The notes: a model not told the origin generated them from the letters alone. 64,000 bases of DNA from Falsiroseomonas bella (GCF_003173615.1 NZ_QGNA01000001.1:1116001-1180000), one strand, 5' to 3'; positions 1 through 8,661 are shown, counted from the stretch's first letter. A program made the numbers and translations.

Positions 1-18
1 CGCCGGCGGTGGCGGCGG

Positions 19-951
19 CTACACGACCTTCGCCGGGTCCGCGTTCGACCCGCAGACCACAACCGCGACCCGCGCCCCGGCTGGTGGAACCCAGGCGCCG
101 CTGACCAGCGCGGCCATCGCCGCCGCGCCGCCCGGCTCGGCGATCAGGCGCAGCGCCTGCCAGATGCGCCGCTGCGTCTCCCGGATCGCCTCGTCCGTGA
201 CCAGCACGGCCTCGGCGACGTGGTGCCGCGCGACCTCGAACATCAGCGCGCCGACCTGGCGGGCGCCGAGGCTGTCGGATGCGAGCCCGCCGACCGGGCA
301 GGGCACCGGGCGGCCTTCCTTCAGCGCGGTGGCGAGCGTCGGGCAGCCTTCGGGCTCGACGCTGATCACCTGCGTGCCGGTGCCGGCGTACCAGGCGGCG
401 ATGCCGCCGATCAGGCCGCCACCGCCGGTCGCGACCAGCACATGCGTCGCTTCCGGCGCGTCCTGCGACAGTTCGCGCCCCACCGTGCCCTGGCCGGCCA
501 GAACCTCGGGCTGGTCATAGGCGTGGACGATCAGCGCGCCGGTCTCCGCGGCGCGGGCCTCGCTGGCGATGCGCGCCTCGTCATAGGCCGCGCCGATGCG
601 GTGCAGCACGGCGCCGTAGCCCTCGATCCGGTCGGTCTTCGCGGCGGGCGTGGCGGTGGGGCAGAAGACCTCGGCCTTCACGCCGAGGGCGCGCGCCGCA
701 TAAGCCACCGCCGCGCCGTGGTTGCCCCCGGAGGCGGTGGCGACGCCGGCCGCGGGCAGGGTCGCGCTCAGCATCCTGTTGAAGGCGCCGCGCGGCTTGA
801 AGCTGCCGGTCGCCTGCAGGAGTTCCAGCTTGAGGATCAGGTCCATGCCGAGCCCCAAGTCGCCGCCCCCCATCCGCATCACCGGCGTGCGGCGGATATG
901 GGGGGCGATGCGGGCGGCGGCGGCTTCGATGTCGTGGCGTGACGGCGTCAT
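19..951 (-). CDS. PLP-dependent threonine/serine dehydratase family protein
   Basis: Fold-type II pyridoxal-phosphate enzyme, 310 residues, expected to deaminate threonine or serine to the 2-oxo acid in the cytoplasm. Seen: the SFKPRGA motif with the PLP-binding lysine at K52, the ASGGNHG phosphate/cofactor motif at about 73-79, the glycine-rich GGGGL loop at about 176-180, and CGSN near the C-terminus (C300-N303). It has no C-terminal ACT regulatory domain, so it resembles catabolic or promiscuous dehydratases rather than feedback-regulated IlvA. The downstream end lies at the window edge and its operon context cannot be seen. Serine racemase or a hydroxyamino-acid dehydratase of other specificity is possible; the exact substrate is not determined. 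Confidence 0.85.
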   Translation of the reverse strand: MTPSRHDIEAAAARIAPHIRRTPVMRMGGGDLGLGMDLILKLELLQATGSFKPRGAFNRMLSATLPAAGVATASGGNHGAAVAYAARALGVKAEVFCPTATPAAKTDRIEGYGAVLHRIGAAYDEARIASEARAAETGALIVHAYDQPEVLAGQGTVGRELSQDAPEATHVLVATGGGGLIGGIAAWYAGTGTQVISVEPEGCPTLATALKEGRPVPCPVGGLASDSLGARQVGALMFEVARHHVAEAVLVTDEAIRETQRRIWQALRLIAEPGGAAAMAALVSGAWVPPAGARVAVVVCGSNADPAKVV

Positions 952-1000
952 GGCGCCGGAGGCTGGCAGCCCTGCGCCCCTAAAGCAATTCGGCCGAGTT

Positions 1001-1477
1001 TCAGTTCAGCCGCTCCGCGGCGGCCAGCCAGCAGCCGGGCCGGGCCGTGTGGATGTTCACGAAGCGCGTGCGCGGGTCGGAGAGCGCCCGCAGCAGCGGC
1101 GCCGCGACGTCCTTGCCCTCGCAGACATGGCCGAGGTCGTAGAGGCACATCTCCCCGGCGTCGTAGCTGCGGACGGAGACGATGCCGTTCGCCAGGACGG
1201 TGGGCGGGATCGCGTTCGCCGCCTCGAAGCGGGGGCAGTCCCGCGCATGGAGGAAGATCGGGCTCGGCGTCCAGTAGACGCCGCCGGGCCGCGGCAGGTC
1301 CCAGCTGCCCAGCAGCATCTCCTCGCCCGGCTCGCCGAGCTGCAGGCAGTGGCGGCAGGGGAAGCCCGGGCCGTCCACGACGCGGCGGTGCAGCATTTGG
1401 CCACGGTCGTCGCGGCCGGTCTCGCGGAAGCGGCGGGCCGCCTCGGTTGGCATGGCGATGCAGCGGAAACCGGACAT
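1001..1477 (-). CDS. DUF1203 family protein
   Basis: A 158-residue protein of the DUF1203 family, whose function is not known. The chosen ATG at 1477 begins the conserved FRCIAMPT stretch and has an AGGGAGAGAG ribosome site just upstream; a longer frame to 1696 is possible, but its extra N-terminus is arginine-rich low-complexity sequence overlapping hprK. Four cysteines are visible, including the FPCRHC pair, a single one in HARDCPRF and one in GHVCEG, which could bind metal, although that is inference. It is transcribed divergently from hprK, sharing a 158-bp intergenic region. No domain beyond the family signature was recognised. Confidence 0.75.
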   Translation of the reverse strand: MSGFRCIAMPTEAARRFRETGRDDRGQMLHRRVVDGPGFPCRHCLQLGEPGEEMLLGSWDLPRPGGVYWTPSPIFLHARDCPRFEAANAIPPTVLANGIVSVRSYDAGEMCLYDLGHVCEGKDVAAPLLRALSDPRTRFVNIHTARPGCWLAAAERLN

Positions 1478-1635
1478 GGGCTCTCTCCCTCTCGGAGACG
1501 CGCTTCTGGCGCGGTCGGGGCGCCCGCGCCCTCCGCCGGTTGCGCCGGCATGCCGGGCCGGCCACCCCCGGTCCCTTGATTCCCGCCTCCTTTCTGCCAT
1601 GTTCCGCCGGCTTGGCTTGGGGGCCGGAACCGGGA

Positions 1636-2091
1636 ATGCCTCTTCACGCCTCTTGTGCCGCCCGCGGCGGCGACGGCGTGCTGTTCCTCGGCCCATCGGG
1701 CACGGGGAAGTCCGAACTCGTGCTCAGGCTGATGGGCCGCGGCTGGACGCTGGTGGCGGACGACCAGGTGGAGCTGGAAGCGGAACCTCCCGATCTGCTG
1801 ATGGCCGCGCCGCCGGCGCCGCTGCGCGGCATGCTGGAGGTGCGCGGCCTGGGCCTGGTGCGCGACCTTCCGGTGACCGCGCCCGCCCCCCTGCGCCTGG
1901 TGGTGGACCTGCTGCCGGAGGGCGAGGCGCCGCCCCGCCTGCCCGAGCCGCGCGCTTTCGAAGCCCAGGGTCGCCGCCTGCCGCGCATCGCCCTGGCGGG
2001 GCGGGAGGCCGCCGCGCCGGACAAGGTTTCGCTTGCGCTGGACGCCGCCTGTGGGCGCGTGGCGATGGCCGCCGGAGCCTTCGCGGCGTGA
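1636..2091 (+). CDS. hprK: HPr kinase/phosphorylase, short alphaproteobacterial form
   Basis: Phosphorylates and dephosphorylates the regulatory serine of HPr. At 151 residues it holds only the catalytic domain; the N-terminal domain of Firmicutes HprK is absent, as is normal in alphaproteobacteria. The Walker A motif GPSGTGKS lies at residues 19-26 and the VADDQV strand follows. The start at 1636 gives the usual short N-terminus before the first strand (LHASCAA); a longer frame from 1447 has no family similarity. The stop codon overlaps the GTG of rapZ (GTGA), implying translational coupling. It is the first gene of the regulatory PTS operon. Confidence 0.9.
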   Translation: MPLHASCAARGGDGVLFLGPSGTGKSELVLRLMGRGWTLVADDQVELEAEPPDLLMAAPPAPLRGMLEVRGLGLVRDLPVTAPAPLRLVVDLLPEGEAPPRLPEPRAFEAQGRRLPRIALAGREAAAPDKVSLALDAACGRVAMAAGAFAA

Positions 2092-3026
2092 GCGACCCCG
2101 CCCCCGCGCGCCCCGTCGTGCTGGTGACCGGCCTGTCCGGCGCCGGCAAGGCCTCCATCCTGCGCACGCTGGAGGATCTCGGCTTCGAGACGGTGGACAA
2201 CCCGCCGCTCAACATCCTGGAAGAGCTGGTCTGCGACGGGCTGACGCCGATGGCGATCGGGGTGGATGCCCGCTCGCGGGGCTTCCAGGCGGCGGAGGTG
2301 CTGGCGGCGCTGCAGCATCTGCGCGCCCGCGCCGACATCGCGGCGAGCCTGGTCTTCGCCACGGCGGAGGAGGCGGTGCTGCTGCGCCGCTTCTCCGAGA
2401 CGCGGCGGCGGCATCCGCTGACGCCCGGCGGGCCGCTCGGCTCCCGCGTCGCGGACGGCATCGCGCGGGAGGCGGAGCTGCTGGCGCCGCTGGCGGAGGC
2501 CGCCGACGTGGTGATCGACACCTCCGAGCTGCCGCTGCCGGAGCTGCGCCGGATGATCGAGCGGCGCTTCCGCCCGACCGGGCCGGCCGGGCTCGACATC
2601 GCCATCCTGTCCTTCGGCTATCCGCGCGGCCTGCCGCGGGAGGCGGACCTGGTCTTCGACATGCGCTTCCTGCGCAACCCGCATTACGACCCGGTGCTGC
2701 GCCCGCAGACCGGGAAGGATCCCGGTGTCGCCGCCTATGTCGAGGCCGACGACAATTTCGAACCCTTCTGGACTCGCATGACAGGGCTGCTCGAGGTCCT
2801 GTTGCCCCGCTACGTCGCGGAGGGAAAGAAATACCTCACCATCGCCCTGGGCTGCACCGGGGGCCGTCACCGATCCGTGCTTGTGGCGGAGCGTCTGGCA
2901 GCCCATCTGAAGGCCGAGGGATGGCGGGTGGACGTGATCCACCGAGAACTCGCGCAGGCGCCAGGCAAAGCTGCCGACGCCGATGCTGCCCAAGCGGGGC
3001 GGGAGGCCCTGGCTCCTTCGTCATGA
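2088..3026 (+). CDS. rapZ: RapZ-family nucleotide-binding adapter protein
   Basis: RapZ (YvcJ-like) P-loop protein of 312 residues. In enterobacteria RapZ is an RNA-binding adapter that controls glmS; in alphaproteobacteria its partner is less clear. Walker A GLSGAGKAS sits at about residues 14-22, and the C-terminal GCTGGRHRSV signature of the RapZ RNA-binding/sensor domain is intact near residue 265. The GTG start at 2088 overlaps the hprK stop by four bases. It lies between hprK and the EIIA gene, the usual order in alphaproteobacteria, which ties it to nitrogen/carbon PTS signalling. Confidence 0.9.
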   Translation: MSDPAPARPVVLVTGLSGAGKASILRTLEDLGFETVDNPPLNILEELVCDGLTPMAIGVDARSRGFQAAEVLAALQHLRARADIAASLVFATAEEAVLLRRFSETRRRHPLTPGGPLGSRVADGIAREAELLAPLAEAADVVIDTSELPLPELRRMIERRFRPTGPAGLDIAILSFGYPRGLPREADLVFDMRFLRNPHYDPVLRPQTGKDPGVAAYVEADDNFEPFWTRMTGLLEVLLPRYVAEGKKYLTIALGCTGGRHRSVLVAERLAAHLKAEGWRVDVIHRELAQAPGKAADADAAQAGREALAPSS

Positions 3027-3108
3027 CGATCGACCCTTCGAAACCGGCACGACGCCCGTATTGCGGCCAGCACTGCGGCGCAGGGTTGCGCGCCGCCCGG
3101 CGACGCCG

Positions 3109-3564
3109 ATGATCGGCTTGGTGCTCGTCACCCATGGGCGGCTGGCCGAGGAGCTGCGCGCGGCCATGGAGCATGTGGTCGGCGCGCAGGACGCGGTGGC
3201 CACCGTTTGCATCTTCCCCGAGGACCGGATGGAGGCGCGGCGGGAGGACATCCGTGCCTCGATCGCCAAGGTGGACCAGGGCGACGGCGTGGTGGTGCTG
3301 ACCGACATCCTGGGCGGCACGCCGTCCAACCTGGCATTCCAGCTGTGCGACCATCGCCGGGTGGAGGTGATCGCCGGCGTGAACCTGCCGCTGCTGGTCA
3401 AGCTTGCGAAGATCCGCGGGACGGAGCCGCTGGCCGAGGCGGTGGCGCATGCCACCGCGGCGGGGCGAAAATACATCGCCTGCGCGGCGGAGATGCCGGA
3501 CGCCGGCAAGGCGAATGTCGGCGAGGCGCCGGTGCCGGCCGTCGCCGCGGGGAGGGGCTCATGA
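3109..3564 (+). CDS. PTS EIIA component, mannose (fructose) family
   Basis: A 151-residue EIIA of the Man family that would accept phosphate from HPr on the histidine at position 9 (LVTHGRLA). The LTDILGGTPSN stretch at about residues 64-74 is the typical second motif. No EIIB or EIIC permease gene occurs nearby, so it likely signals rather than transports sugar. The ATG at 3109 is chosen because homology begins exactly at MIGLVLVTHG; the longer upstream frame overlaps the rapZ end. Its stop overlaps the start of the HPr gene (ATGA). The last ~25 residues are an Ala/Pro-rich tail. Confidence 0.88.
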   Translation: MIGLVLVTHGRLAEELRAAMEHVVGAQDAVATVCIFPEDRMEARREDIRASIAKVDQGDGVVVLTDILGGTPSNLAFQLCDHRRVEVIAGVNLPLLVKLAKIRGTEPLAEAVAHATAAGRKYIACAAEMPDAGKANVGEAPVPAVAAGRGS

Positions 3565-3926
3565 ACGAGTGGCCGGATGAGGCGGGCGAGGCCAAGGCCT
3601 CCGTGTCGGCCGCGCCCGTCGATGCGGGGCCTTGCGGCTGCGACGCCTCGGGCGGGATGACGATGCGGCGCACGCTGCGCATCATCAACAGCCGCGGCCT
3701 GCATGCGCGGGCCGCCGCCAAGCTGGTGGGCGTCGCGGAGCGCTTCTCCGCCTGCATCAATGTCTCCCGCCACGGCCAGACGGTGCCCGCCTGCTCCATC
3801 ATGGGGCTGATGATGCTGGGCGCCGGCCAGGGCAGCGAGATCACGATCGAAGCCGAAGGCTGGGACGCCAAGGAAGCCCTCGAGGCGGTCGCCGGCCTGG
3901 TCGAGGCCGGCTTCCATGAAGACTGA
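3561..3926 (+). CDS. HPr phosphocarrier protein with N-terminal extension
   Basis: HPr receives phosphate from EI on a histidine and is modified on a serine by HprK. Both sites are visible: RGLHARAAAK with H48, and CSIMGLMML with S79. The ATG at 3561 has a strong GGAGGGG ribosome site and the ATGA overlap with EIIA, giving 121 residues; HPr is usually about 85-95. The extra 32 residues are acidic, with a PCGCDASGG segment. A second start at ATG 3657 (MTMRRTLRI) would give a standard 89-residue HPr, so the true start is uncertain. It overlaps the EI gene by 11 bases. Confidence 0.85.
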   Translation: MNEWPDEAGEAKASVSAAPVDAGPCGCDASGGMTMRRTLRIINSRGLHARAAAKLVGVAERFSACINVSRHGQTVPACSIMGLMMLGAGQGSEITIEAEGWDAKEALEAVAGLVEAGFHED

Positions 3927-5781
3927 GCGCACCGAGCGCACCGAGAAGGGCGAGGCCAGGCCCGCCGATCCGCCGGCGCGTCGTGCGCCCCGCCGCAAGG
4001 AAGTGTTGATCCGCGGCATCGCGGTATCCCCCGGCATCGCCAACGGCGAGGTCTTCGACACCACCGAGCCGCCCGCCGAGGCGCCGCGCCGCCAGATCGA
4101 GGCCGAGGCGGTGGACGCGGAGAAGCACCGCCTGGCGGCCGCCGTCGCCACTTCCCGCAAGCAGGTCGGCAAGCTGAAGACAAGGCTGTCGGTCCTGCCG
4201 GAGGAGGCGCAGGAGGAACTCGAGCCGCTGCTCGACGCCTATGCGCTGATGCTGGGCGACAGTCGCCTGATCCGCGGCGCGCGCAAGCGCATCGAGCATG
4301 AGCTGCTGGCCGCCGAAACGGCGGTTGCGGACGAGGCCGAGGCGATCGCCGAGGTGATCCTGGCCGCGCGCGACGACGACAAGGCCGGGCTGAAGCGCCG
4401 TGCGGGCGAGGTGCGGGAGATCGCGCGCCGCCTGACGCGCAACCTGACGCAGAACCCCTTCCGCAGCTTCAAGGACGTGCCCGAGGGCGCGATCCTGGTC
4501 GCCGAGGAGCTGACGCCCGCCGATGCCGCGCTGCTCGATCCGTCCCGGATCGCCGGCGTCGCGACCGAGGAGGGCGGCGCGGACGGCCACACGGCGATCA
4601 TGCTGCGCGCGCTCGGCATTCCCGCGGTGCTCGGCGCGCCGGGGCTGACGGAGGCGGCGCGGCGCGGCGACCAGGCGGTGCTGGACGGCGCTGCCGGAAC
4701 CATTGCGCTGCATCCCACCGCCGCGACCGTGGCGCATGCGAAGGAACAGCTGGCCGCCTATGCGCGGGAACGCCAGCGCCTGGGCAAGCTTCGTCGGCTG
4801 CCCGCCGTGACCACCGACGGCGAGCTGGTGGAGCTGCAGGCGAATCTGGAGATCCCGGCGGAGTTGCCGCTGATCGCGCAGGCCGGCGCGCAGGGCATCG
4901 GCCTGTTGCGCAGCGAGTTCCTGTTCATGAACCGCGAGGACCTGCCGGACGAGGACGACCAGTTCGCCGCCTATGCGCCGATCGTCGCCGCGATGAACGG
5001 CGACCCGATCACCATCCGGGTGCTGGACTGGGGTGGCGAGAAGGACATGCAGGCGCTGGCCGCCGGCATCGAATCCCAGCATGCCGGGCCGAACCCGGCG
5101 CTCGGCCTGCGCGGCATCCGCATGCTGCTGAAGCGGCCCGAGCTGCTGGAGGAGCAGTTCGCCGCGATCCTGCGCGTGGCGGCGCAGGCGCCGGAGGGCG
5201 CGGTGCGCGTGATGCTGCCGATGGTGACGGTGCCGGAGGAGGTGAAGGCGGCGCGGGAGATCTATGAGCGCGTCGCCAAGCGCGTGCGCCGGCGCGGCGA
5301 GAAGCTGCCGGAGAAGCTGCCCGAGCTCGGCGCGATGATCGAGACGCCGGGCGCGGCGCTCGCCGCCGACGCGATTGCGCTGGAGGCGGATTTCTTCGCC
5401 ATCGGCACCAACGACCTGGCCATGTACACGCTGGCCGTGGATCGCGGGGAGGCGGATGTCGCGCATCTCTACGATCCGCTGCATCCGGCGGTGCTGCGGC
5501 TGATGCAGTTCGCGACCGAGGCCGCGCTGCGCCTGCGCATGCCGGTTTCCGTCTGCGGCGAGATGGCGGGCAACCCGCGGCTGGTGCCGCTGCTGCTGGG
5601 CCTCGGCATCCGCTGCCTGTCCATGAATGCCAGCGCGATCCCGCGCGTGAAGCAGGCGGTGCGCGCGCTGGATATCGGCGACTGCGCCCGCTTCGCGCGG
5701 CGCGTGATGGAGCAGTCCGACCCCGCGCGCATCCGCGAACTGGTCGACGGCTTCGCGACCGGCGTGACCGAGCGGGGATAA
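3916..5781 (+). CDS. ptsI: PTS enzyme I (phosphoenolpyruvate-protein phosphotransferase)
   Basis: Enzyme I, 621 residues, transfers phosphate from phosphoenolpyruvate to HPr. The N-terminal swivelling domain has the active histidine in GGADGHTAIML (H225); the C-terminal TIM-barrel PEP domain carries LRSEFLFM, the FFAIGTNDL segment and the catalytic cysteine in VCGEMAGN. A charged Thr/Glu/Arg-rich N-terminus of about 27 residues precedes the conserved region, so a slightly later start is possible. There is no N-terminal GAF domain, so this is not the PtsP form. It closes a five-gene operon (hprK, rapZ, EIIA, HPr, EI) with overlapping junctions. Confidence 0.93.
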   Translation: MKTERTERTEKGEARPADPPARRAPRRKEVLIRGIAVSPGIANGEVFDTTEPPAEAPRRQIEAEAVDAEKHRLAAAVATSRKQVGKLKTRLSVLPEEAQEELEPLLDAYALMLGDSRLIRGARKRIEHELLAAETAVADEAEAIAEVILAARDDDKAGLKRRAGEVREIARRLTRNLTQNPFRSFKDVPEGAILVAEELTPADAALLDPSRIAGVATEEGGADGHTAIMLRALGIPAVLGAPGLTEAARRGDQAVLDGAAGTIALHPTAATVAHAKEQLAAYARERQRLGKLRRLPAVTTDGELVELQANLEIPAELPLIAQAGAQGIGLLRSEFLFMNREDLPDEDDQFAAYAPIVAAMNGDPITIRVLDWGGEKDMQALAAGIESQHAGPNPALGLRGIRMLLKRPELLEEQFAAILRVAAQAPEGAVRVMLPMVTVPEEVKAAREIYERVAKRVRRRGEKLPEKLPELGAMIETPGAALAADAIALEADFFAIGTNDLAMYTLAVDRGEADVAHLYDPLHPAVLRLMQFATEAALRLRMPVSVCGEMAGNPRLVPLLLGLGIRCLSMNASAIPRVKQAVRALDIGDCARFARRVMEQSDPARIRELVDGFATGVTERG

Positions 5782-5793
5782 GGGGTCTTTCGG

Positions 5794-6624
5794 ATGGACG
5801 GTATCGCGCAAACCGGTGCGGCGAGGCTTGCCGCGCGCTATGGCGGCGACGCGCCGGATGTGAGCGCGCCGGCGAACGCCGTGGTGGACAGCATCCTCGC
5901 GCATCGCTCGATCCGCGCCTTCCTGCCGGCGCCGCTGGCCGATGGCGTGCTGGAGACGCTGGTGGCCGCGGCGCAATCCGCGCCGACCTCCTCCAACCAG
6001 CAGGCCTGGAGCGTCGTCGCGGTGCAGGACCCGGCGCGCAAGGCGCGGCTCGCCGCGCTGTCCAACGACCAGCGTTTCATCGTCCAGGCGCCGCTGTTCC
6101 TGTGCTGGATCGCCGACCTGTCGCGGCTGGACCGCCTCGGCGCCGCGCATGGGCGCAAGCTGGAGGGGCTGGAATTCCTCGAATCCTACATGGTCGCGCT
6201 GGTGGATGCGGCGCTCGCCGCGCAGAACGCGGTGGTGGCGGCGGAATCGCTCGGTCTCGGCACCGTCTATGTCGGCGCGCTGCGGCATCACCCGGAGAAG
6301 GTGGCGGAGGAACTCGGCCTTCCGCCGAATGCCTTCGCGGTCTTCGGGATGAGCATCGGGCATCCCGATCCGTCCGTGCCCTCCGCGGTGAAGCCGCGCC
6401 TGCCGCAATCGCTGGTGCTGCACCACGAGCAGTATGCGGTGGCGGAGGAGCCGGCGCGGATCGCGGGCTATGATGCGCGGCTCGGCGCCTTCTCGCAGGC
6501 GGTGGGCATGGGACGGCAGGACTGGACGCAGCGCATGCTGGCGCGCGTCGGCACCGCGGCGGCGCTGAGCGGGCGCGACCGCATGCGCGAGGCGCTGGCG
6601 GCGCTGGGGTTCAAGCTGCGCTGA
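5794..6624 (+). CDS. NfsA-type NAD(P)H-dependent flavin oxidoreductase (nitroreductase family)
   Basis: A 276-residue FMN-dependent nitroreductase-fold protein resembling NfsA/FRP. The N-terminal HRSIRAF motif, the SAPTSSNQQAW segment that lines the flavin, and the VAAESLGLGTVYVGALR stretch are typical. NfsA proteins reduce quinones, nitroaromatics or flavins with NADPH; the physiological substrate here is unknown. It follows ptsI by 12 bases on the same strand and could be read through from that operon. Its end converges with the DDRGR-repeat gene nine bases away. Confidence 0.85.
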   Translation: MDGIAQTGAARLAARYGGDAPDVSAPANAVVDSILAHRSIRAFLPAPLADGVLETLVAAAQSAPTSSNQQAWSVVAVQDPARKARLAALSNDQRFIVQAPLFLCWIADLSRLDRLGAAHGRKLEGLEFLESYMVALVDAALAAQNAVVAAESLGLGTVYVGALRHHPEKVAEELGLPPNAFAVFGMSIGHPDPSVPSAVKPRLPQSLVLHHEQYAVAEEPARIAGYDARLGAFSQAVGMGRQDWTQRMLARVGTAAALSGRDRMREALAALGFKLR

Positions 6625-6633
6625 GACGTTCCT

Positions 6634-7062
6634 TCACTTCCCCTTCGCGCCTTCGGTGCGGCCGATGTATCGGCCCCGGTCGTCGTAGTCGCGCCGCGTG
6701 CCGGAGCCGCTGAACTCGCTGCGCCCGGTGAAGGCGCCGCGGTCGTCGTAGCGGCGGATCGTGCCGTCGCGCCGCTCGTCCCGCCCCGTGTAACGGCCGC
6801 GATCGTCGTAGTGGCGCAGCGTGCCGCCCTGCGCCTCGCCGCGCCCGGTGTAGCGGCCACGCTCGTCGTAGAAGCGCGTGCGGCCGTCCTGGGTCTCGGC
6901 GCGGCCGGTGTAGCGGCCGCGGTCGTCGTAGAAGCGCGTGGTGCCGCCCTGGGTCTCGGCGCGGCCGATGAAGCGGCCGCGATCGTCGTAGCGCCGCTCG
7001 GTCTGGGCGAGCGCGGGCGTGGCGAGGCAGAGGCACAGAAAAACGAAACAAGAAAACCGCAT
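6634..7062 (-). CDS. Small exported protein of six DDRGR-type 20-residue repeats
   Basis: A 142-residue protein with a clear signal peptide (residues 1-20, cleavage after ALAQ). The rest is six tandem units of about 20 residues starting near residue 23, each with the core YDDRGRYxGR followed by a variable E/Q/G-rich linker; the fifth unit is one residue longer and diverged (DDRGAFTGR). At the DNA level this is a 60-bp tandem array. I do not recognise a characterised family; the aromatic-acidic-basic pattern suggests short beta hairpins, and YD-like wall-binding repeats are only a loose analogy. It is convergent with the nitroreductase gene. Location is periplasm or outside, judged from the signal peptide. 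Confidence 0.8.
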   Translation of the reverse strand: MRFSCFVFLCLCLATPALAQTERRYDDRGRFIGRAETQGGTTRFYDDRGRYTGRAETQDGRTRFYDERGRYTGRGEAQGGTLRHYDDRGRYTGRDERRDGTIRRYDDRGAFTGRSEFSGSGTRRDYDDRGRYIGRTEGAKGK

Positions 7063-7097
7063 GGCGGGGAGGATGGTGCCGCGCGGTTGCGGCAGCG

Positions 7098-7736
7098 TTA
7101 CGGCGACATCCTGTAGATCGTGACCTCGCGCAGGGTGCGGTCCTCCAGCTCCAGGCTGGTCGGCACCGCGTGCTTCGCCATCGGTTCCAGCCCCTGCCCG
7201 GGCAGGTAGGCGCGGCCGGGATCGGCCACCCAGACCTCGCAGCGCGCCGCCATGGCGCGCAGCCAGGGCAGGATGTGCGCGGTCATCGGCGCCTCGTAGC
7301 AGACATCGCCGGCGAGGATGATGTCCCAGCGGCAGTCGGCGCCGACGATGTCGCCCTCCGGCGTCTCCACCGCCACGCCGTTCAGCGCGGCGTTGAGGCG
7401 CACGGCGGCGAGGGCGAGCGGGTCGATCTCGGCGGCTTCCACCCGCGCGGCGCCGGCCTTCGCCGCGGCGATGGCGGCGATGCCGCAGCCCGCGGCGAAA
7501 TCCAGCACGCGCTTGCCCGCCACGCGCTGCGGCTCGTCCAGCAGCAGGCGCGCGGTGGCCTGCCCGCCGGGCCAGGCGAAGGCCCAGAAGGGCGGCTCGA
7601 TGTTCTTTTCGCGCAGCCAGTCCTCGGTGGCCTGCCAGATGGGCGTGATTTCCGTCGCCAGATGCAGCGCGATCTCCGGCACCAGGGATGCGCGGGCGAC
7701 AGTGGTGTGCGCGGCGACGAAGACTTCGGGGGTCAC
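7098..7736 (-). CDS. Class I SAM-dependent methyltransferase
   Basis: A 212-residue methyltransferase resembling the ETFB-lysine methyltransferase/nicotinamide N-methyltransferase-like group. The SAM-binding motif VLDFAAGCGIAAIAA and the acidic AAEIDPLA strand end are visible, as is the ILAGDVCYE post-motif. The PPFWAFAWPGGQA segment just before motif I is characteristic of this group and supports a protein-lysine methyltransferase role, possibly on ETF beta, although that is inference. The GTG start at 7736 overlaps the ubiA stop (GTGA), so the two are co-translated. Confidence 0.85.
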   Translation of the reverse strand: MTPEVFVAAHTTVARASLVPEIALHLATEITPIWQATEDWLREKNIEPPFWAFAWPGGQATARLLLDEPQRVAGKRVLDFAAGCGIAAIAAAKAGAARVEAAEIDPLALAAVRLNAALNGVAVETPEGDIVGADCRWDIILAGDVCYEAPMTAHILPWLRAMAARCEVWVADPGRAYLPGQGLEPMAKHAVPTSLELEDRTLREVTIYRMSP

Positions 7737-8632
7737 AGGCGGCCGATCAGGAACGCCAGCGCGATGGCCAGCCCGGCCTCGCGGTTGGACTTGAACAGGC
7801 GCAGGCACAGGGCAGGGTCGTGGATGTCGAGCGCCTGCGCCTGGCGCGACAGCATCCAGGCCGGCAGCAGCAGGGCGAGGAAGAACCAGAGCGAGGCGCC
7901 CGCCAGCAGCCCTGCCACGCCCAGCAGCGCGACCGTCGCGGCGTAGCAGCCTGCAACGAACACCGCGGAATCCGCGCCGAATTTCCGGGCTGTGGAGCGG
8001 ATGCCGACCAGCGCGTCGTCCTCCCGGTCCTGATGCGCATAGACGGTGTCGTAGCCGAGGATCCAGAAGAAGCCGGCGGCCCAGAGCGCGAAGGCGGCCG
8101 CATCGAGCGTGCCGGTCGCCGCGGCCCAGCCCGTCGGCGCCGCCCAGGAGAAGACGAAGCCCAGCACCGCCTGCGGCCAGTCCGTAATCCGCTTCGCGAG
8201 CGGATAGAGCGCGATCGGCACCAGCGAGAACAGGCCGACCGCGATGGCCATGGTCGGCAGCGAGAACAGCACCGCCGCGCCGATTGCGCAGAGGGCAGCC
8301 AGGAACGCCACCGCCTGCCAGGGGGTGACCGCGCCCGAGGCGAGCGGCCGCCCGCGCGTGCGTTCCACCTGCCGGTCCAGCTCCCGGTCCCAGAGGTCGT
8401 TCACCACGCAGCCCGCGCCGCGCATGGCGAAGGCGCCGAGGGTGAACAGCAGCATCAGCCGGATGCCGTCGGCCCCTGTCGGCGCGGCGGCGGCGATGGC
8501 CCAGTAGCCGGGCAGCACCAGCAGCCAGGCGCCGATCGGCCGGTCGAAGCGCGCCAGCAGCGCATAGGGGCGCCAGGAGGCCGGCAGCCGCGCCACCCAG
8601 CCCTGCGCCCGGATATCGGTGAAGCCCGTCAT
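7733..8632 (-). CDS. ubiA: 4-hydroxybenzoate polyprenyltransferase
   Basis: Integral membrane prenyltransferase of ubiquinone synthesis that attaches the polyprenyl tail to 4-hydroxybenzoate. The first Asp-rich motif NDLWDREL-D is at about residues 78-86 and the second, YDTVYAHQDREDD, near 195-207. Many hydrophobic helices (about eight or nine) follow. The ATG at 8632 is preferred over the upstream frame start at 8674, which would overlap the divergent rsmE start and adds no conserved sequence. It forms a two-gene unit with the methyltransferase. The coq7-type gene at 15.5 kb acts in the same pathway. Confidence 0.92.
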   Translation of the reverse strand: MTGFTDIRAQGWVARLPASWRPYALLARFDRPIGAWLLVLPGYWAIAAAAPTGADGIRLMLLFTLGAFAMRGAGCVVNDLWDRELDRQVERTRGRPLASGAVTPWQAVAFLAALCAIGAAVLFSLPTMAIAVGLFSLVPIALYPLAKRITDWPQAVLGFVFSWAAPTGWAAATGTLDAAAFALWAAGFFWILGYDTVYAHQDREDDALVGIRSTARKFGADSAVFVAGCYAATVALLGVAGLLAGASLWFFLALLLPAWMLSRQAQALDIHDPALCLRLFKSNREAGLAIALAFLIGRL

Positions 8633-8661
8633 GGGCCATACCTGCCGGGGGGAACCGCAGC

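Noticed and set aside
3657-3926. Short HPr start as the annotated start
   Set aside because: Kept only as an alternative because the upstream ATG has the stronger ribosome site and the ATGA overlap.
3841-6426. An 861-residue minus-strand frame across ptsI
   Set aside because: High-GC shadow of ptsI and the nitroreductase gene; arginine/histidine-rich with no recognisable motif.
6637-6996. CRISPR-like regular 60-bp repeats
   Set aside because: The periodicity is in frame within a signal-peptide-bearing coding sequence and there are no unique spacers.
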